The notes below the pieces were generated by a model. That model searched no databases and was not told the origin of the DNA. It saw nothing but the letters and a program-made list of their open reading frames with translations. The position numbers and the translations under genes were made by a program. 38,792 nucleotides of DNA from Streptomyces sp. JJ66 (lineage in GTDB: Bacteria; Actinomycetota; Actinomycetes; Streptomycetales; Streptomycetaceae), in NCBI RefSeq assembly GCF_019303495.1, contig NZ_JAEVFI010000020.1, positions 63,948 through 102,739 of the forward strand. Direction: 5' to 3'. Positions 26,039-34,897 of this stretch are shown here, piece after piece. Position 1 is the first letter of the stretch. Each line of letters opens with the position of its first letter.

Positions 26039-27310
26039 GTGCCAGCCGGGAAGAGCATCGTCGTCACCGGGCTCGGGGCCTACACCCCAGTGGGTACGAG
26101 CGTGCCCGCCATGTGGGATGCCTTCCTGGCGGGCCGCTCCGGTACCCGGGCGCTCACCGACGAGTGGGCGAGTGATCTTCCGGTGCGCGTCGCCGCGCGT
26201 GCTGCCGGGGACCCGGGCGGAGCGTTCCCGCCGGCCCGTGCCCGTCGGCTGGACCGGGCGGCGCAGTTCGCACTGCTGGCCGCGGACGAAGCCTGGAAGG
26301 ACGCGGACCTGCCCGCCCCCTCGGACGGCATGGAGCGCCTCGGAGCGGTCGTGGACCCGGAGTATCTGGGCGTGGTGATCGGCACTGCGGTGGGCGGGGT
26401 GACCAGCCTGCTGGACGGTCACACGGCGCTGATGGAGCGCGGTGCGCGCGGCGTTTCGCCGCACATGCCGACCACGATGATCCCGAACAGCCCCGCGGCC
26501 CACATCGGCATCACCTACGGGGCGCAGGCCAGCGTCCACACCACGGTCAGCGCCTGCGCCTCCAGCACCGAGGCACTCATCCTGGCTGCCGACATGATCC
26601 GCCTGGGGCGCGCGGACCTCGTGATCGCCGGAGGCGCGGAGGCCCCGATCCACCCCGTCGCGCTGGCCGGTTTCGCTGCCATGCGCGCGCTCTCCCAGCG
26701 CAATGACGACCCCGCACACGCCTCCCGCCCCTACGACAAGAACCGCGACGGCTTTGTCCTCGGGGAAGGCGCGGGCATGCTCATCCTGGAGGACGAGGCC
26801 CACGCCCGTGCTCGCGGCGCCCGTAGCTACTGCCGCTTCGCCGGGACCGGGATATCGGTCGACGCGCACCACATCGCCCAGCCGCAGCCCGAAGGACTCG
26901 GCGCCAGCGTCGCCCTCACGCGGGCCCTGCGCGATGCCCAACTCGCGCCAGTGGACATAGGCCACATCAACGCCCATGCCACCGCGACTCCTCTGGGCGA
27001 TCTGGCCGAGGCCCGTGCTCTGCACCGCACGCTCGCCGGGGCGATCGACCACATCCCGGTCTCGGCGACCAAGTCGATGACCGGACACCTGCAAGGCGCG
27101 GTCGGCGCCGTGGAGGCGGTGGCCACCGTGCTTGCCGTCCACCACCGCACCGCGCCGGTGACGATCAACATCGACGACCCCGACGACCAGATACAGCTCG
27201 ACATCGTCCGGCACGTTCCCCGCCCTCTGGGTCCGGGTCCGCTGGCGGCCCTGAGCAACTCCTTCGGCTTCGGCGGCCAGAACGCGACCGTCGTCTTCAC
27301 CAGCATCTGA
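26039..27310 (+). CDS. beta-ketoacyl-ACP synthase II-type (FabF-like) ketosynthase
   Basis: This 423-residue condensing enzyme joins an acyl group to malonyl-ACP. The thiolase fold is complete. The active site is intact: Cys173 in VSACASSTEA, His313 in NAHATATPLGD, Lys345 in SATKSMTGH and His350 in GHLQGAVGAVEA, and the C-terminal NSFGFGGQNA loop is present. GTG at 26039 follows AGGGAG by eight bases. The upstream extension of the frame contains a hairpin and is non-coding. A hot-dog thioesterase gene starts 20 bases after the stop. The pair may release or alter a fatty or polyketide chain. No ACP or other synthase gene is nearby, so ACP must come from elsewhere. Confidence 0.92.
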   Translation: MPAGKSIVVTGLGAYTPVGTSVPAMWDAFLAGRSGTRALTDEWASDLPVRVAARAAGDPGGAFPPARARRLDRAAQFALLAADEAWKDADLPAPSDGMERLGAVVDPEYLGVVIGTAVGGVTSLLDGHTALMERGARGVSPHMPTTMIPNSPAAHIGITYGAQASVHTTVSACASSTEALILAADMIRLGRADLVIAGGAEAPIHPVALAGFAAMRALSQRNDDPAHASRPYDKNRDGFVLGEGAGMLILEDEAHARARGARSYCRFAGTGISVDAHHIAQPQPEGLGASVALTRALRDAQLAPVDIGHINAHATATPLGDLAEARALHRTLAGAIDHIPVSATKSMTGHLQGAVGAVEAVATVLAVHHRTAPVTINIDDPDDQIQLDIVRHVPRPLGPGPLAALSNSFGFGGQNATVVFTSI

Positions 27311-27329
27311 ACCTTCAAGGACGCCCCGG

Positions 27330-27740
27330 ATGGCCCGGTACACCTTTCACTGCCCGCTGCGCTGGTCGGACTCCGACACCAACCAGCACATCAATAACGT
27401 CGCCTTCGCACGCTACCTCGAAGAGGCGCGCGTCCATCTCCAGTACGACATGACGCGCGCCCTTGCCGACCGCGCGCCCAAGGACACGGCCTACATCGTG
27501 GCCCGTCAGGAGATCGCCTTCCGTCGACCCCTGCTGTACCGTCCCGAGCCAGTCACCATAGAGACCTGGGTTACGAAGATCGCCGGAGCCTCACTCGTCC
27601 TGGCGTACGAGATCAAGGACGGTGAGGACGTCTATGCGACGGCCTCGTCCACCCTGGTCTCCTTTAACACCGTGCAGCAGCGGCCCGCCCGGCTCAGCGA
27701 CGCTGAACGCGACTACCTGACACCGCTCCTGGAAGCGTGA
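27330..27740 (+). CDS. hot-dog-fold acyl-CoA/acyl-ACP thioesterase (4HBT/YbgC type)
   Basis: The 136-residue product starts with the 4HBT signature RWSDSDTNQHINNVAFARYL, with the candidate catalytic Asp at about 14-16 and conserved His20. It continues with the usual long helix and strands. AAGGA lies before the ATG, and the gene follows the ketosynthase by 20 bases, almost surely in one transcript. The predicted role is hydrolysis of the acyl thioester made by, or supplied to, the ketosynthase. Its C-terminal end is intact next to the transposon remnant. Confidence 0.9.
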   Translation: MARYTFHCPLRWSDSDTNQHINNVAFARYLEEARVHLQYDMTRALADRAPKDTAYIVARQEIAFRRPLLYRPEPVTIETWVTKIAGASLVLAYEIKDGEDVYATASSTLVSFNTVQQRPARLSDAERDYLTPLLEA

Positions 27741-27784
27741 CCCCTCTGCGGCGACCGGGGCCGACCACCGCTTGACAGTCCGGC

Positions 27785-29300
27785 TCACAGGTCGTCGGTG
27801 GCCACGATCCGTAGGGGCCGGTGGCCCTGGTCGTCGAGCTGGGCGAGTTCGTGGTCGTAGTCGACGGTGATGGAGCCGTAGTAGTTGACCGCTGAGCTGC
27901 GGGCCGGGGAGATGTGGGCCAGGACCTCGGCGTCCACCTCGCGGCCGACGTGGGTGAAGCAGTCCAGGAAGGACGTGTGCCGGTCCATCTCCACCAGCAG
28001 CGAGGCGATCGGCACGTTCGGCAACGTCCGCTCCAGCTCACCGTGCAACTCATCGGCCTCGGCGGAATGTCCTCCGCGGTGAGCGGGGAGATCACCAGCT
28101 CGCCCGCGTCGTTGAGGCGGACCGGCCCATCTCCGCTCTTGAGGGTGTCCTCCAAATCGGTCAGGGCCTCGTCCAGCTCGTCCATCACCAGTGACAGCGC
28201 CTCCGACGCATCGGGGCTCTTGCCGACCAGGCGGCAGAACTCCGCCCGGTGCGTGGCCCACTGGGCGGGCTTGAACAGGTAGGCGGCCGGGTTGTCGTAG
28301 CGGCGCGAGCCCGGCACGTACACATCCCCCGAACGCAGGCCGTCGCGCAGCGCGAGCAGCACGCACAGCTCCCAGTAGTGCCGGTAGGCGGTCGCGTCCC
28401 CCTGGCCGCGGCCTCGTCCAGGTAGCCCTGCCAGCGGGTCGGCACGAACAGCGTGGGCGCCGTCTCAGGGACGGTGCGGGCACCACTCGCGTTCAGCTCT
28501 CGGAGGATCTGAAGGGCCTCGATCAGCGGCGCGGCTTCGGTGCCGCCCTTGGACCGCACCGCCGCGAGCACCTTCGGCGCGAACTGGCGGATGTAGGTGT
28601 AGGAGCCCTCCAGCAGCCGTAGATGCCCGTGGTCCTTCGGCAGCCGCACGGTGGCCCCGCGTTGGCCGCGATCAGCCTCGACATGCCGATCTTCCCGCGC
28701 AGCAGCGTCCCGACTGCCTCGTCCGGGATGCCGGCATCGGCGAGCACCGGCAGGATCTCGTCCAGCAGGGTCAGCCGGTCCTCCGACAGCTTGGCCCGCT
28801 CAGCGAGTTCGTCGCGCAGCTGATCCGTGCCCGCGATTCTGAACCCGACAGGGTCTGGTTGAAGAGCTGCACGACGGAGTCCAGGACATCGACTGCGGAC
28901 TGCGCCAGCAGCGTGAGCAGGATCGGATGGCGCCGGTTCGCCTCCCGCAGCTCCAAGGCATGCGCGGTGAGGCGTCGGCCGATCTGGGCGAGGTGGCGGC
29001 GTCGTTCGGCGGGCAGCGCGGACAGGTCGAGGGCGTGCGCGTCCAGGCCGTGCAGGAACAACAGCTTCTCCACCTCGCCACCCACGCTATTGGGCGACGC
29101 CTGCACCGGCCCGGTCCCCAGCCAGTGCAGCCGCGAGGCCCGCAGGGCCGGATCGACGACCAGCAGGTTGTCCAGACTGCGAGCGCGCTCACCGGTCAGC
29201 AGGTGCGCCACTCGGGCGTGGGTCTCCCGCTCGGCGGCCTGACGGGCGGTGCCGACCTTCTCCAGCAACGTGACCACACCGGGCCGGATCACCCTCGCAG
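27785..29300 (-). pseudogene. decayed Tn3-family transposase with internal deletion
   Basis: Reading right to left, family-like sequence appears in changing frames: LLEKVGTARQAAERETHARV and LDLSALPAERRRHLAQIGRR to about 28830; LADAGIPDEAVGTLLRGKIG (near 28750-28660); HLRLLEGSYTYIRQFAPKVL (near 28620); LRDGLRSGDVYVPGSRRYDN (near 28350); and LVEMDRHTSFLDCFTHVGRE (near 27980). At least four frameshifts are needed to join them. The last piece jumps straight to a C-terminal end (AHISPARSSAVNYYGS), so the DDE catalytic core has been deleted. The N-terminus is also missing. It cannot be active. No terminal 38-bp repeats were found. Confidence 0.82.
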
Positions 29301-29357
29301 GGGCTACTTCGTTGCTCTTTCGGCGAGTACTACCGGGACTCCCTGGCGGCCTTCGGC

Positions 29358-31292
29358 TCACTCGGGTGGCGGTGCTCCCAAGCGTTCCCAGCCGGAAACG
29401 GCAGGCGAGGGCGCGGGCTCCCAAGCGGCCGGGGCGGTGGCCGCCGCGGTGGGGGCGGCCAGGAGATCGGGGTGCTTGTCGATCCATCGCAGGCCGCCGC
29501 GGTCCAGGTGGTGCCGGGCCCGGGTCACCGAGACGTAGGCGAGGCGGTAGTCGTCCACGGTGTAGGGGCGGGGTACTGGCTGTCCGTGCTCGTCGACGTC
29601 GCTGCTGGGCTGCGGTTCGAAGTCCTCAGCGATCCTGACAGACGGCCACTCCCGGCCCTTGGCCTTGTGCGCGGTGGAGACCACGACATCAGCCTCATTC
29701 TCCTCGGTAAGCTGTCCCACCGCGCTGAGCACGGTCTCCGCTCCGTGCGTGTCGATGATGTCCACCAGCGGCAGCAGGTCACCGCCCATGGGGTCCTCTT
29801 CCGCGTACTCCTGCAGCTCGCCCCAGGTCTGGAAGAGCACCAGCTCGGGGTGGGCGGTGCGTCGGCCGGCCTTCAGCTCGCCAGCGGCGCGGGCGAGTTC
29901 TTCCAGCGCTCTGGCGCTTCCAACGAGCGCGACGCGCATCCCGTCCTCCAGCAGGCTGAAGATCTCGGTGATGGTGCCCGCGTTCGTCCGGCACAAGATG
30001 GCCCGGGGATGGTCGAGAGGGCCGATGGTGGTGTCGATGGCCGGGTTTCCCCGCAGGCGGATCGGTGATCCCGCGGCGTCGAGCCACCGGTTAGCCTCCC
30101 CGGCCAGGGACGGGCCGAACCGGAAGGACTGCGAGAGCACCAGCTGCCTGCCCTCGAACCCGGTCATGACGTCCCGTGCGCCGCGCCAGCCGTAGATGGC
30201 CTGAGCGGAGTCACCGACCATGATGAGCTGGGCGTGTGAGCGCTGGGCGTTGAAGACTTCCTCCAGCACCGGGTTGGTGTCCTGCGCCTCGTCCAGCAGC
30301 AGGAAGTCGCCGGGAAGCACCGGCTGGGTCATGGACCAGATCTTCAGGGCGTGGTTCGGGTTGAACCGCACCTTGCGCCCGCCGGGGTCCTGGAGGTCAT
30401 CCCAGGCCCGCTTGGCATACGGCAGCAGGAAGAGGGCGACCTTGGGGCGCTGTCCGGCGTCGAGGCCGCGGATGTAGGGCAGGTGCTTGGGCAGCAGCCC
30501 GGTGTCGCTGGAGTGGCAGAACTTCTCCACCATGCCGAGCGCGGCAGACGACAGCGCCTTGTGGGTCATCACCCGCTCGCCGAAGGTCACCCGCATCGTG
30601 CGGGCGATGCCAAGACGCTCTCCGGCTCGCCAGGCCGGTTCACGCGGCGCCTCGTAGCGCTCGCCGTAGCGAGAGGCGAGCGCCTTCATGGCGATCGAAT
30701 GCGGGGTCTGACAGCGCACATTCCGGGGAAAGCGGCGTGCCGCGTCGTTGACGACCGACCGGTTGAAGGCAAGGAACATCCCGCGGCGGCGGTCAGCGTG
30801 AGCGAGCATCACCAGCGTGGTGGTCTTGCCTGTACCGGCCCCGGCCTGCAAAGCGAAGTGTTCCCCGCGGCGCTTCACCTCCACCGCGAGGTCCTGCTCC
30901 GGCGTCGGCGGCGGCCCCTTCCGCGGAACCGGTGCCCTACGCGGTGCCCCGGCCGCCTGAGCAGGCGGCCAGGGCACCGCGCCGCCTTCCGAAGTGGTGG
31001 CCAGGTAGCGCAAGTAGTCCTCGGCCAGCTGAAGGGCGCGCTGGTTCAGCGCATCGGAAGCTCCAGCCCGGGTGCTCACACCGAGCTTGCTGTTGAGCCG
31101 CCGGTTGATCTCAGCATGAGGGAGCCCCGAGAGGCGGGCGATCTGCGAGACGAGGCGGGACAGCTGGCCAGCCAGCGACAACTCCCTCGGCTGCTTCCTC
31201 ACCTTCTTCTCCGGGGTGGCGAAGAGGGGAATCTGATCCTCCGTATCCCGCCCGACTTCCTGGTGCCCTCGGCGTGGCGGCTTGCGGCTCAC
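29358..31292 (-). CDS. UvrD/PcrA-like superfamily 1 DNA helicase
   Basis: The 644-residue ATP-dependent 3'-5' helicase-like product has Walker A QAGAGTGKTTTL near residue 154, the DEAQD box (LLLDEAQDTNPVLE) near 334, GDSAQAIYGWRGA, LSQSFRFGP, and STAHKAKGREWP. YVSVTRAR lies near the end. About 110 N-terminal residues precede the motor and include a HTH-like segment (LSGLPHAEINRRL). It is shorter than UvrD and lacks the large C-terminal Tudor part, resembling stand-alone UvrD-like helicases of mobile elements. GTG at 31292 follows GGGAGGAG. A tail fragment of a relative lies at 24845-24925. Confidence 0.92.
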   Translation of the reverse strand: MSRKPPRRGHQEVGRDTEDQIPLFATPEKKVRKQPRELSLAGQLSRLVSQIARLSGLPHAEINRRLNSKLGVSTRAGASDALNQRALQLAEDYLRYLATTSEGGAVPWPPAQAAGAPRRAPVPRKGPPPTPEQDLAVEVKRRGEHFALQAGAGTGKTTTLVMLAHADRRRGMFLAFNRSVVNDAARRFPRNVRCQTPHSIAMKALASRYGERYEAPREPAWRAGERLGIARTMRVTFGERVMTHKALSSAALGMVEKFCHSSDTGLLPKHLPYIRGLDAGQRPKVALFLLPYAKRAWDDLQDPGGRKVRFNPNHALKIWSMTQPVLPGDFLLLDEAQDTNPVLEEVFNAQRSHAQLIMVGDSAQAIYGWRGARDVMTGFEGRQLVLSQSFRFGPSLAGEANRWLDAAGSPIRLRGNPAIDTTIGPLDHPRAILCRTNAGTITEIFSLLEDGMRVALVGSARALEELARAAGELKAGRRTAHPELVLFQTWGELQEYAEEDPMGGDLLPLVDIIDTHGAETVLSAVGQLTEENEADVVVSTAHKAKGREWPSVRIAEDFEPQPSSDVDEHGQPVPRPYTVDDYRLAYVSVTRARHHLDRGGLRWIDKHPDLLAAPTAAATAPAAWEPAPSPAVSGWERLGAPPPE

Positions 31293-31587
31293 CGGCTCTC
31301 CTCCCACAAACACCCCGCGCAATGCAGCGTACCGGCATCACTACAGAGGGTGGCAAGACAGTGGGAGCAGGCCCGTGGCACCCCGAGGGAGGCCCTTTCC
31401 GCTCGTGGCCTGCGGACACCCCCGCGAGGGCCACGCGGAGATGCTGGTCCGGCCCGGCCGGCCGGTCCCGCCGGGCGGCCCAGAATGTCTCGCCGCGCAC
31501 CCGGTGAGCCGGCTATGCGCTACCGGCTGCCAGCAGCCCGCCCCGTGCTGGGCCACAAGCGTCTCTGCCCCACCCCTACAGGAGTGC

Positions 31588-31701
31588 GTGAGTGACCTCC
31601 CCGGGTCCGAGCCCTCCGTTGATGACCTCTCCGCGTTGATCCCCGCCATGACGCGGGCCGCCGATGCAGATCCGGAGCTGGCGTCGATCGGCGAGCGGTG
31701 A
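31588..31701 (+). CDS. possible 37-residue acidic peptide
   Basis: GTG at 31588 follows ACAGGAG, and the product (VSDLPGSEPSVDDLSALIPA...) is acidic and helical. It is a free-standing ORF between two minus-strand genes. It is too short for a family call, and it could be a leader, toxin, modified-peptide precursor or chance ORF. Confidence 0.35.
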   Translation: MSDLPGSEPSVDDLSALIPAMTRAADADPELASIGER

Positions 31702-31782
31702 CGGAGAGGGCCCGGCGGAGGCGCTGCCGTCGGCCTCGGGGAACAACGGAACAGCGGTTAGTGCTGAGGGCTGATCCCCCGG

Positions 31783-32478
31783 TCAGAGGCCGCTGGCGTC
31801 GATCAGCCAGTACCGGTGGTGGCAGACGGTGATGTTCGTGGGGTTGAGGTCGACCACTCCGGCCCGGGGGTACGGGGCGCGCGGCGCGGTGCCGTCGTTG
31901 GGCAGGTACGGCATCGCCAGGACCTCGATGTCGGCGCCGGTGCCGTACGGGCGGGGCATGGTCCACAGCGTGGTGGGCGGAGCGTGGGCGAACCCCTGGT
32001 CCCGGAGTCCGCGGAGGGTGCGGTGCTCGCGCCGATTGCGGCCGGCCTCCGTCTCGACCTTGTAGACGGTGGTACGGGCGGGGTTGAGGATGACGGCTCG
32101 GTGGGCGCCTTCACCGACCGGTTCCCAACCCTTCGGGTCGTCATACGGGCTGCATTCCGGGCGCCAGTCGGCCACGGTCTGGGCCTCGTTGAAGGAGCCG
32201 ACGACGGAGCGGGGCAGCGGGCACCGTACCCGAAGCGTCGGCCGCAGCCCGGGAATCGGGAGCGTTCCGCCCGGGTGGGCGTGCGGCACGGCGTCCACGA
32301 CGTCCGCGCCGTCCCAGACGCGGGTCACGTGATTGCGGCCCCACACGGCGGTGCCGGTGCGGGGCGGGAGGAGGTCAACGGTGTACTTCTCGCTGTCGAG
32401 CACGCCGGTGACGGTGCCGTGCGCGCCCCAGTCCTCGTACGGGGCGATGTACTGGATGGTCGTCCCGGGCTGGAGCAT
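31783..32478 (-). CDS. minimal protein-kinase-fold protein with SH3-like N-terminus
   Basis: In the 231-residue product, residues 1-60 look like a small beta-barrel (GTTIQYIAPYEDWGAHGTVT). Residues 115-231 contain the kinase-fold landmarks in order: Gly-rich loop VGEGAHRAV (121-129), VAIK-type Lys140 (VYKVE), alpha-C Glu151, hinge EVLAMPYL (185-192), catalytic-loop-like VDLNPTNI (Asp210, Asn215), and a metal-binding-like IDAS (Asp227) at the very end. The kinase C-lobe beyond this is missing, and His of HRD is Val. It may be a minimal phage-like kinase or a substrate-binding pseudokinase. Its ATG overlaps the stop of the small HTH gene (ATGA), making it the last gene of the SLATT operon. Confidence 0.7.
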   Translation of the reverse strand: MLQPGTTIQYIAPYEDWGAHGTVTGVLDSEKYTVDLLPPRTGTAVWGRNHVTRVWDGADVVDAVPHAHPGGTLPIPGLRPTLRVRCPLPRSVVGSFNEAQTVADWRPECSPYDDPKGWEPVGEGAHRAVILNPARTTVYKVETEAGRNRREHRTLRGLRDQGFAHAPPTTLWTMPRPYGTGADIEVLAMPYLPNDGTAPRAPYPRAGVVDLNPTNITVCHHRYWLIDASGL

Positions 32479-32738
32479 CAGCGGCCGGCCGTCTGCTCAT
32501 CGTGCTCGTGCAGCATCCGCAAGACAGTTTCCGGTGAGGGATGCTGGCCCTTCTTCTTGCCGCTGGTGATGACGAGCCGGGCTGCCATCTCCCGCAGGCT
32601 CAGTTTTTGTTCCCGCTGCCCGCGAGTAAGCCCTGGCGACTCGTGGTCATACGGAGAGCGCGGCAGGTCGTAACGGAGGAAAGCAACCAGCGACTTACGG
32701 CGATTCCCGCTGACTCGCGACGTCCTAGACAGCTTCAC
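32478..32738 (-). CDS. small basic HTH-like protein
   Basis: The 86-residue product's LSLREMAARLVITSGKKKGQ followed by HPSPETVLRMLHEHD resembles the HTH found in recombinase tails and phage regulators. GTG at 32738 is chosen because GAAGGGA precedes it and it overlaps the end of the SLATT-like gene by 14 bases. The far longer open frame to 32933 is antisense-like and has no ribosome-binding site. It overlaps the kinase-fold gene by four bases, giving a tight three-gene operon. Confidence 0.65.
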   Translation of the reverse strand: MKLSRTSRVSGNRRKSLVAFLRYDLPRSPYDHESPGLTRGQREQKLSLREMAARLVITSGKKKGQHPSPETVLRMLHEHDEQTAGR

Positions 32739-33066
32739 TGTTCCCTTCATGCGGCTGGTCAAGTTGCTGCTCGCGTTTGCGCTGCTCGACTCGTAGCATT
32801 TCGATCTCCCGGGCGAGCTTAGCCAGCCTGGAGTGCTCCCCACCCTCGTCATAGGGGTGAATGCCCAGGTCGAAAGCCGTAGCGTGGCGTTCAATTTCGT
32901 CCGCCGTCTGCTGGAGGTAGAAGGCTCGCTCACGCCACTTGTAGTATCCGGCGAAACCTGCTGCTGCAGCTACGGCGAAGGTGATGCCCATGGCCCAGTA
33001 CTTGAGCGGGGCCGGAGTGTCAGCGAGGGCAGATACGGAGGTTCCCCCCAAAGACCCCAGAATAAT
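32725..33066 (-). pseudogene. SLATT-like membrane protein, 3' part (split by IS)
   Basis: About 113 residues remain, including a membrane helix (YWAMGITFAVAAAAGFAGYY), then WRERAFYLQQTADEIERH and a coiled coil. This helix plus W-R-Y helix pattern is typical of SLATT/DUF4231 two-helix membrane effectors. Removing the 993-bp IS and one AAT target copy (996 bp) restores one frame with the fragment at 34060-34851. It now has no start of its own except a TTG at 33051. Confidence 0.75.
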
Positions 33067-34059
33067 GAGGTTTTCTCAACGGAGATCATTTCCAGTGCCT
33101 GTTGAGGATGAGGACTGCGCGTGTGATGTCGCCGATCCTGCTGGGGCTGAGGGTGACGTACTTCAGCGTTCGCCAGCGCTCCTTGAGTTCAGCGATGGCT
33201 CGTTCTCCCAGGGCGCGCATGCCGCGCAGGAGTGAGTTGTAGGTGCGGTTGTCGGTGTGTAGATGGCCGGTGGTCTGCCCGGCGGGCTTCTTGACGGGGG
33301 TGTGGACGCCGATGCCGGCGCCTTCGTAGCCGGAGTCGGCGAGGGTGCGTAGGCCCTGGCGGGCCGCCGCGTACAGGGCGGGCAGGACGTGGGTACGGGC
33401 GGCGGTCAGATTGTGGGTGGAGCCGGGTTCGGCGTCGGATGTCCACAGCGGGGTGCCGTCCGGGGCGGCGAGGAACTGCACGTTTGCGCCGAAGCGCTTG
33501 TGCTTGCCGGAGTACCAGGCGTCGATCTCCTTGCCCTTCACGCTCAGCGCGGTCCCGGCGAGGCGGTCGGTGGCGATCAGGGTGCCGTCCAGGATCACGT
33601 GGCTCATCCCCTCCTGGCGGCAGCGTTCCAGCACTTCGTGCAGGCTGGGGGCCTGGGCGGCCAGGACGTCGATGCCTTCGTGCAGGTAGCGGTAGCCGGT
33701 GGCCTGGGAGATACCGGCATCCCGGGCCAGGCAGTGCACGCAGCCGCGTGTGCGGAACCAGCGCAGCACCAGGATGGCCTGGCGGAAGGTGCCCAGCGCC
33801 CGCGAGCCCTGGGGAGTACCGATCTGGCGCCGGTGCGCGGCCAGCAGCCGCGACAGGTACTCCACCACGTGGCGCGGGACATCGAGCATGGCAACATAGG
33901 TGACCAACGTGAAGCCTCTGGTTCAACGGACGATCTTGTGGTGAGAACCGTCCTACCAGGGGCTTTACGTCTGCCCACAACCGGGGTCCGCCTGCCCGTT
34001 CCATCCCCAACCGCCGGGATCACCCCGTAACGCGAAGATCATTTCATTGAGAAAACCTC
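33067..34059 (-). mobile_element. 993-bp insertion sequence, IS5-type, with 3-bp target duplication
   Basis: The ends share a 13-bp perfect inverted repeat (GAGGTTTTCTCAA, with TTGAGAAAACCTC at the other end) and partial similarity further in. AAT at 33064-33066 and 34060-34062 forms the target duplication. The element carries one intact transposase gene. It interrupts the SLATT-like gene. Confidence 0.88.
33086..33907 (-). CDS. IS5-family transposase (DDE_Tnp_4/HARBI1-like)
   Basis: The 273-residue product has a HTH near residues 60-80 (CLARDAGISQATGYRYLHEG) and then a DDE core: first Asp in HVILDGTLIATD (about 107), second in TLADSGYEGAG (about 190), and Glu in AIAELKERWRTLK (about 243). 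TTG at 33907 follows GAGG by eight bases. ATG at 33889 is an alternative. No frameshift is seen, so the element may still be active. The gene fills the IS and ends 19 bases from its left end. Confidence 0.92.
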   Translation of the reverse strand: MVTYVAMLDVPRHVVEYLSRLLAAHRRQIGTPQGSRALGTFRQAILVLRWFRTRGCVHCLARDAGISQATGYRYLHEGIDVLAAQAPSLHEVLERCRQEGMSHVILDGTLIATDRLAGTALSVKGKEIDAWYSGKHKRFGANVQFLAAPDGTPLWTSDAEPGSTHNLTAARTHVLPALYAAARQGLRTLADSGYEGAGIGVHTPVKKPAGQTTGHLHTDNRTYNSLLRGMRALGERAIAELKERWRTLKYVTLSPSRIGDITRAVLILNRHWK

Positions 34060-34851
34060 AATGATGGCTTGGGCGACGTTGTGCTTCCTCCTGTACTTCC
34101 TTCCGTCCTTGCGTAGACCGTCAAGCTCCGCCGGGATTGAGTCCTTGTACGAGTACTGGCGGTCTGGGACTGGAAGTCCGAGGCGAGCGGCGTCTAGGAG
34201 GCGCAGTTCCTCCGCTGCCTCAAGTTCGATTTTGAGCTCGCGCGCCTTCTTTTCGTAGTGCCCCTCTGCGCGCTCCTCTACGGAACGGATTACCAAAAAG
34301 GTTCCCGCACTGAGCGCGAATATGGGGATGGCAATCTTGTTCGCGAGGGCGATTGCAGACCACCCAACGGCCACGTTCGCAACGATGAAGGTGAAGAGCA
34401 AAGCAACGGCAAGGATGCCGGATAGCCAGCGGATTACCGTCTGGGCGGTTCTGATCCGTAAGGCGACCCGGATTTCAGATATGAACTTTTTGTGCTCAAT
34501 TAGGCGATTTACCCGTTCTGTCGTTTCCTGTGGGGTGCCCTCCATCATTCCCGGCCTCTCTCTTCGTAGGGGTTGAACTGCGGGGGTCGGGTGAAGCATA
34601 GGGTCCTGGCTGCGGCCCACCGCTGCATCCGCCATCGCGTCGCCGGGCAGGACCCCGGGGAGCCCCCCACCTTGCACGGGACGAGTGCTTCGCTGTAGCG
34701 CCAGAACGAGGAACACCCCACCGGATACACCGGCAAGCATGATCAGTGAGCCCACGCCAGCAGCAACGAGAATCGGATAGGCGGCTTCCAAGATCTTCCC
34801 CGCTAGTTCGTGATCACATCGTCGGCTTCGTTGACCGCATACCAGTCGCAT
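34060..34851 (-). pseudogene. SLATT-like membrane protein, 5' part (split by IS)
   Basis: About 264 residues remain of an original product of roughly 377. The N-terminus has a membrane helix (ILVAAGVGSLIMLAGVSGGV). After a linker come two more helices (WLSGILAVALLFTFIVANVA; IAIPIFALSAGTFLVI), then a charged coiled coil and the basic start of the second hairpin (GLRKDGRKYRRKHNVAQAII). The IS supplies seven foreign codons and a stop at 34039. The start is uncertain: ATG 34851 lacks a clear ribosome-binding site and TTG at 34791 is possible. SLATT proteins are predicted membrane-disrupting effectors in conflict systems. Confidence 0.75.
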
Positions 34852-34897
34852 CAACGCGACGTAGAGTCAAGTTAGTTGCCCCCCATCACGAGCGGGG

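Noticed and set aside
27741..29357. Active transposon
   Set aside because: Transposase frames are broken at least four times, the catalytic core is missing and no terminal repeats were seen.
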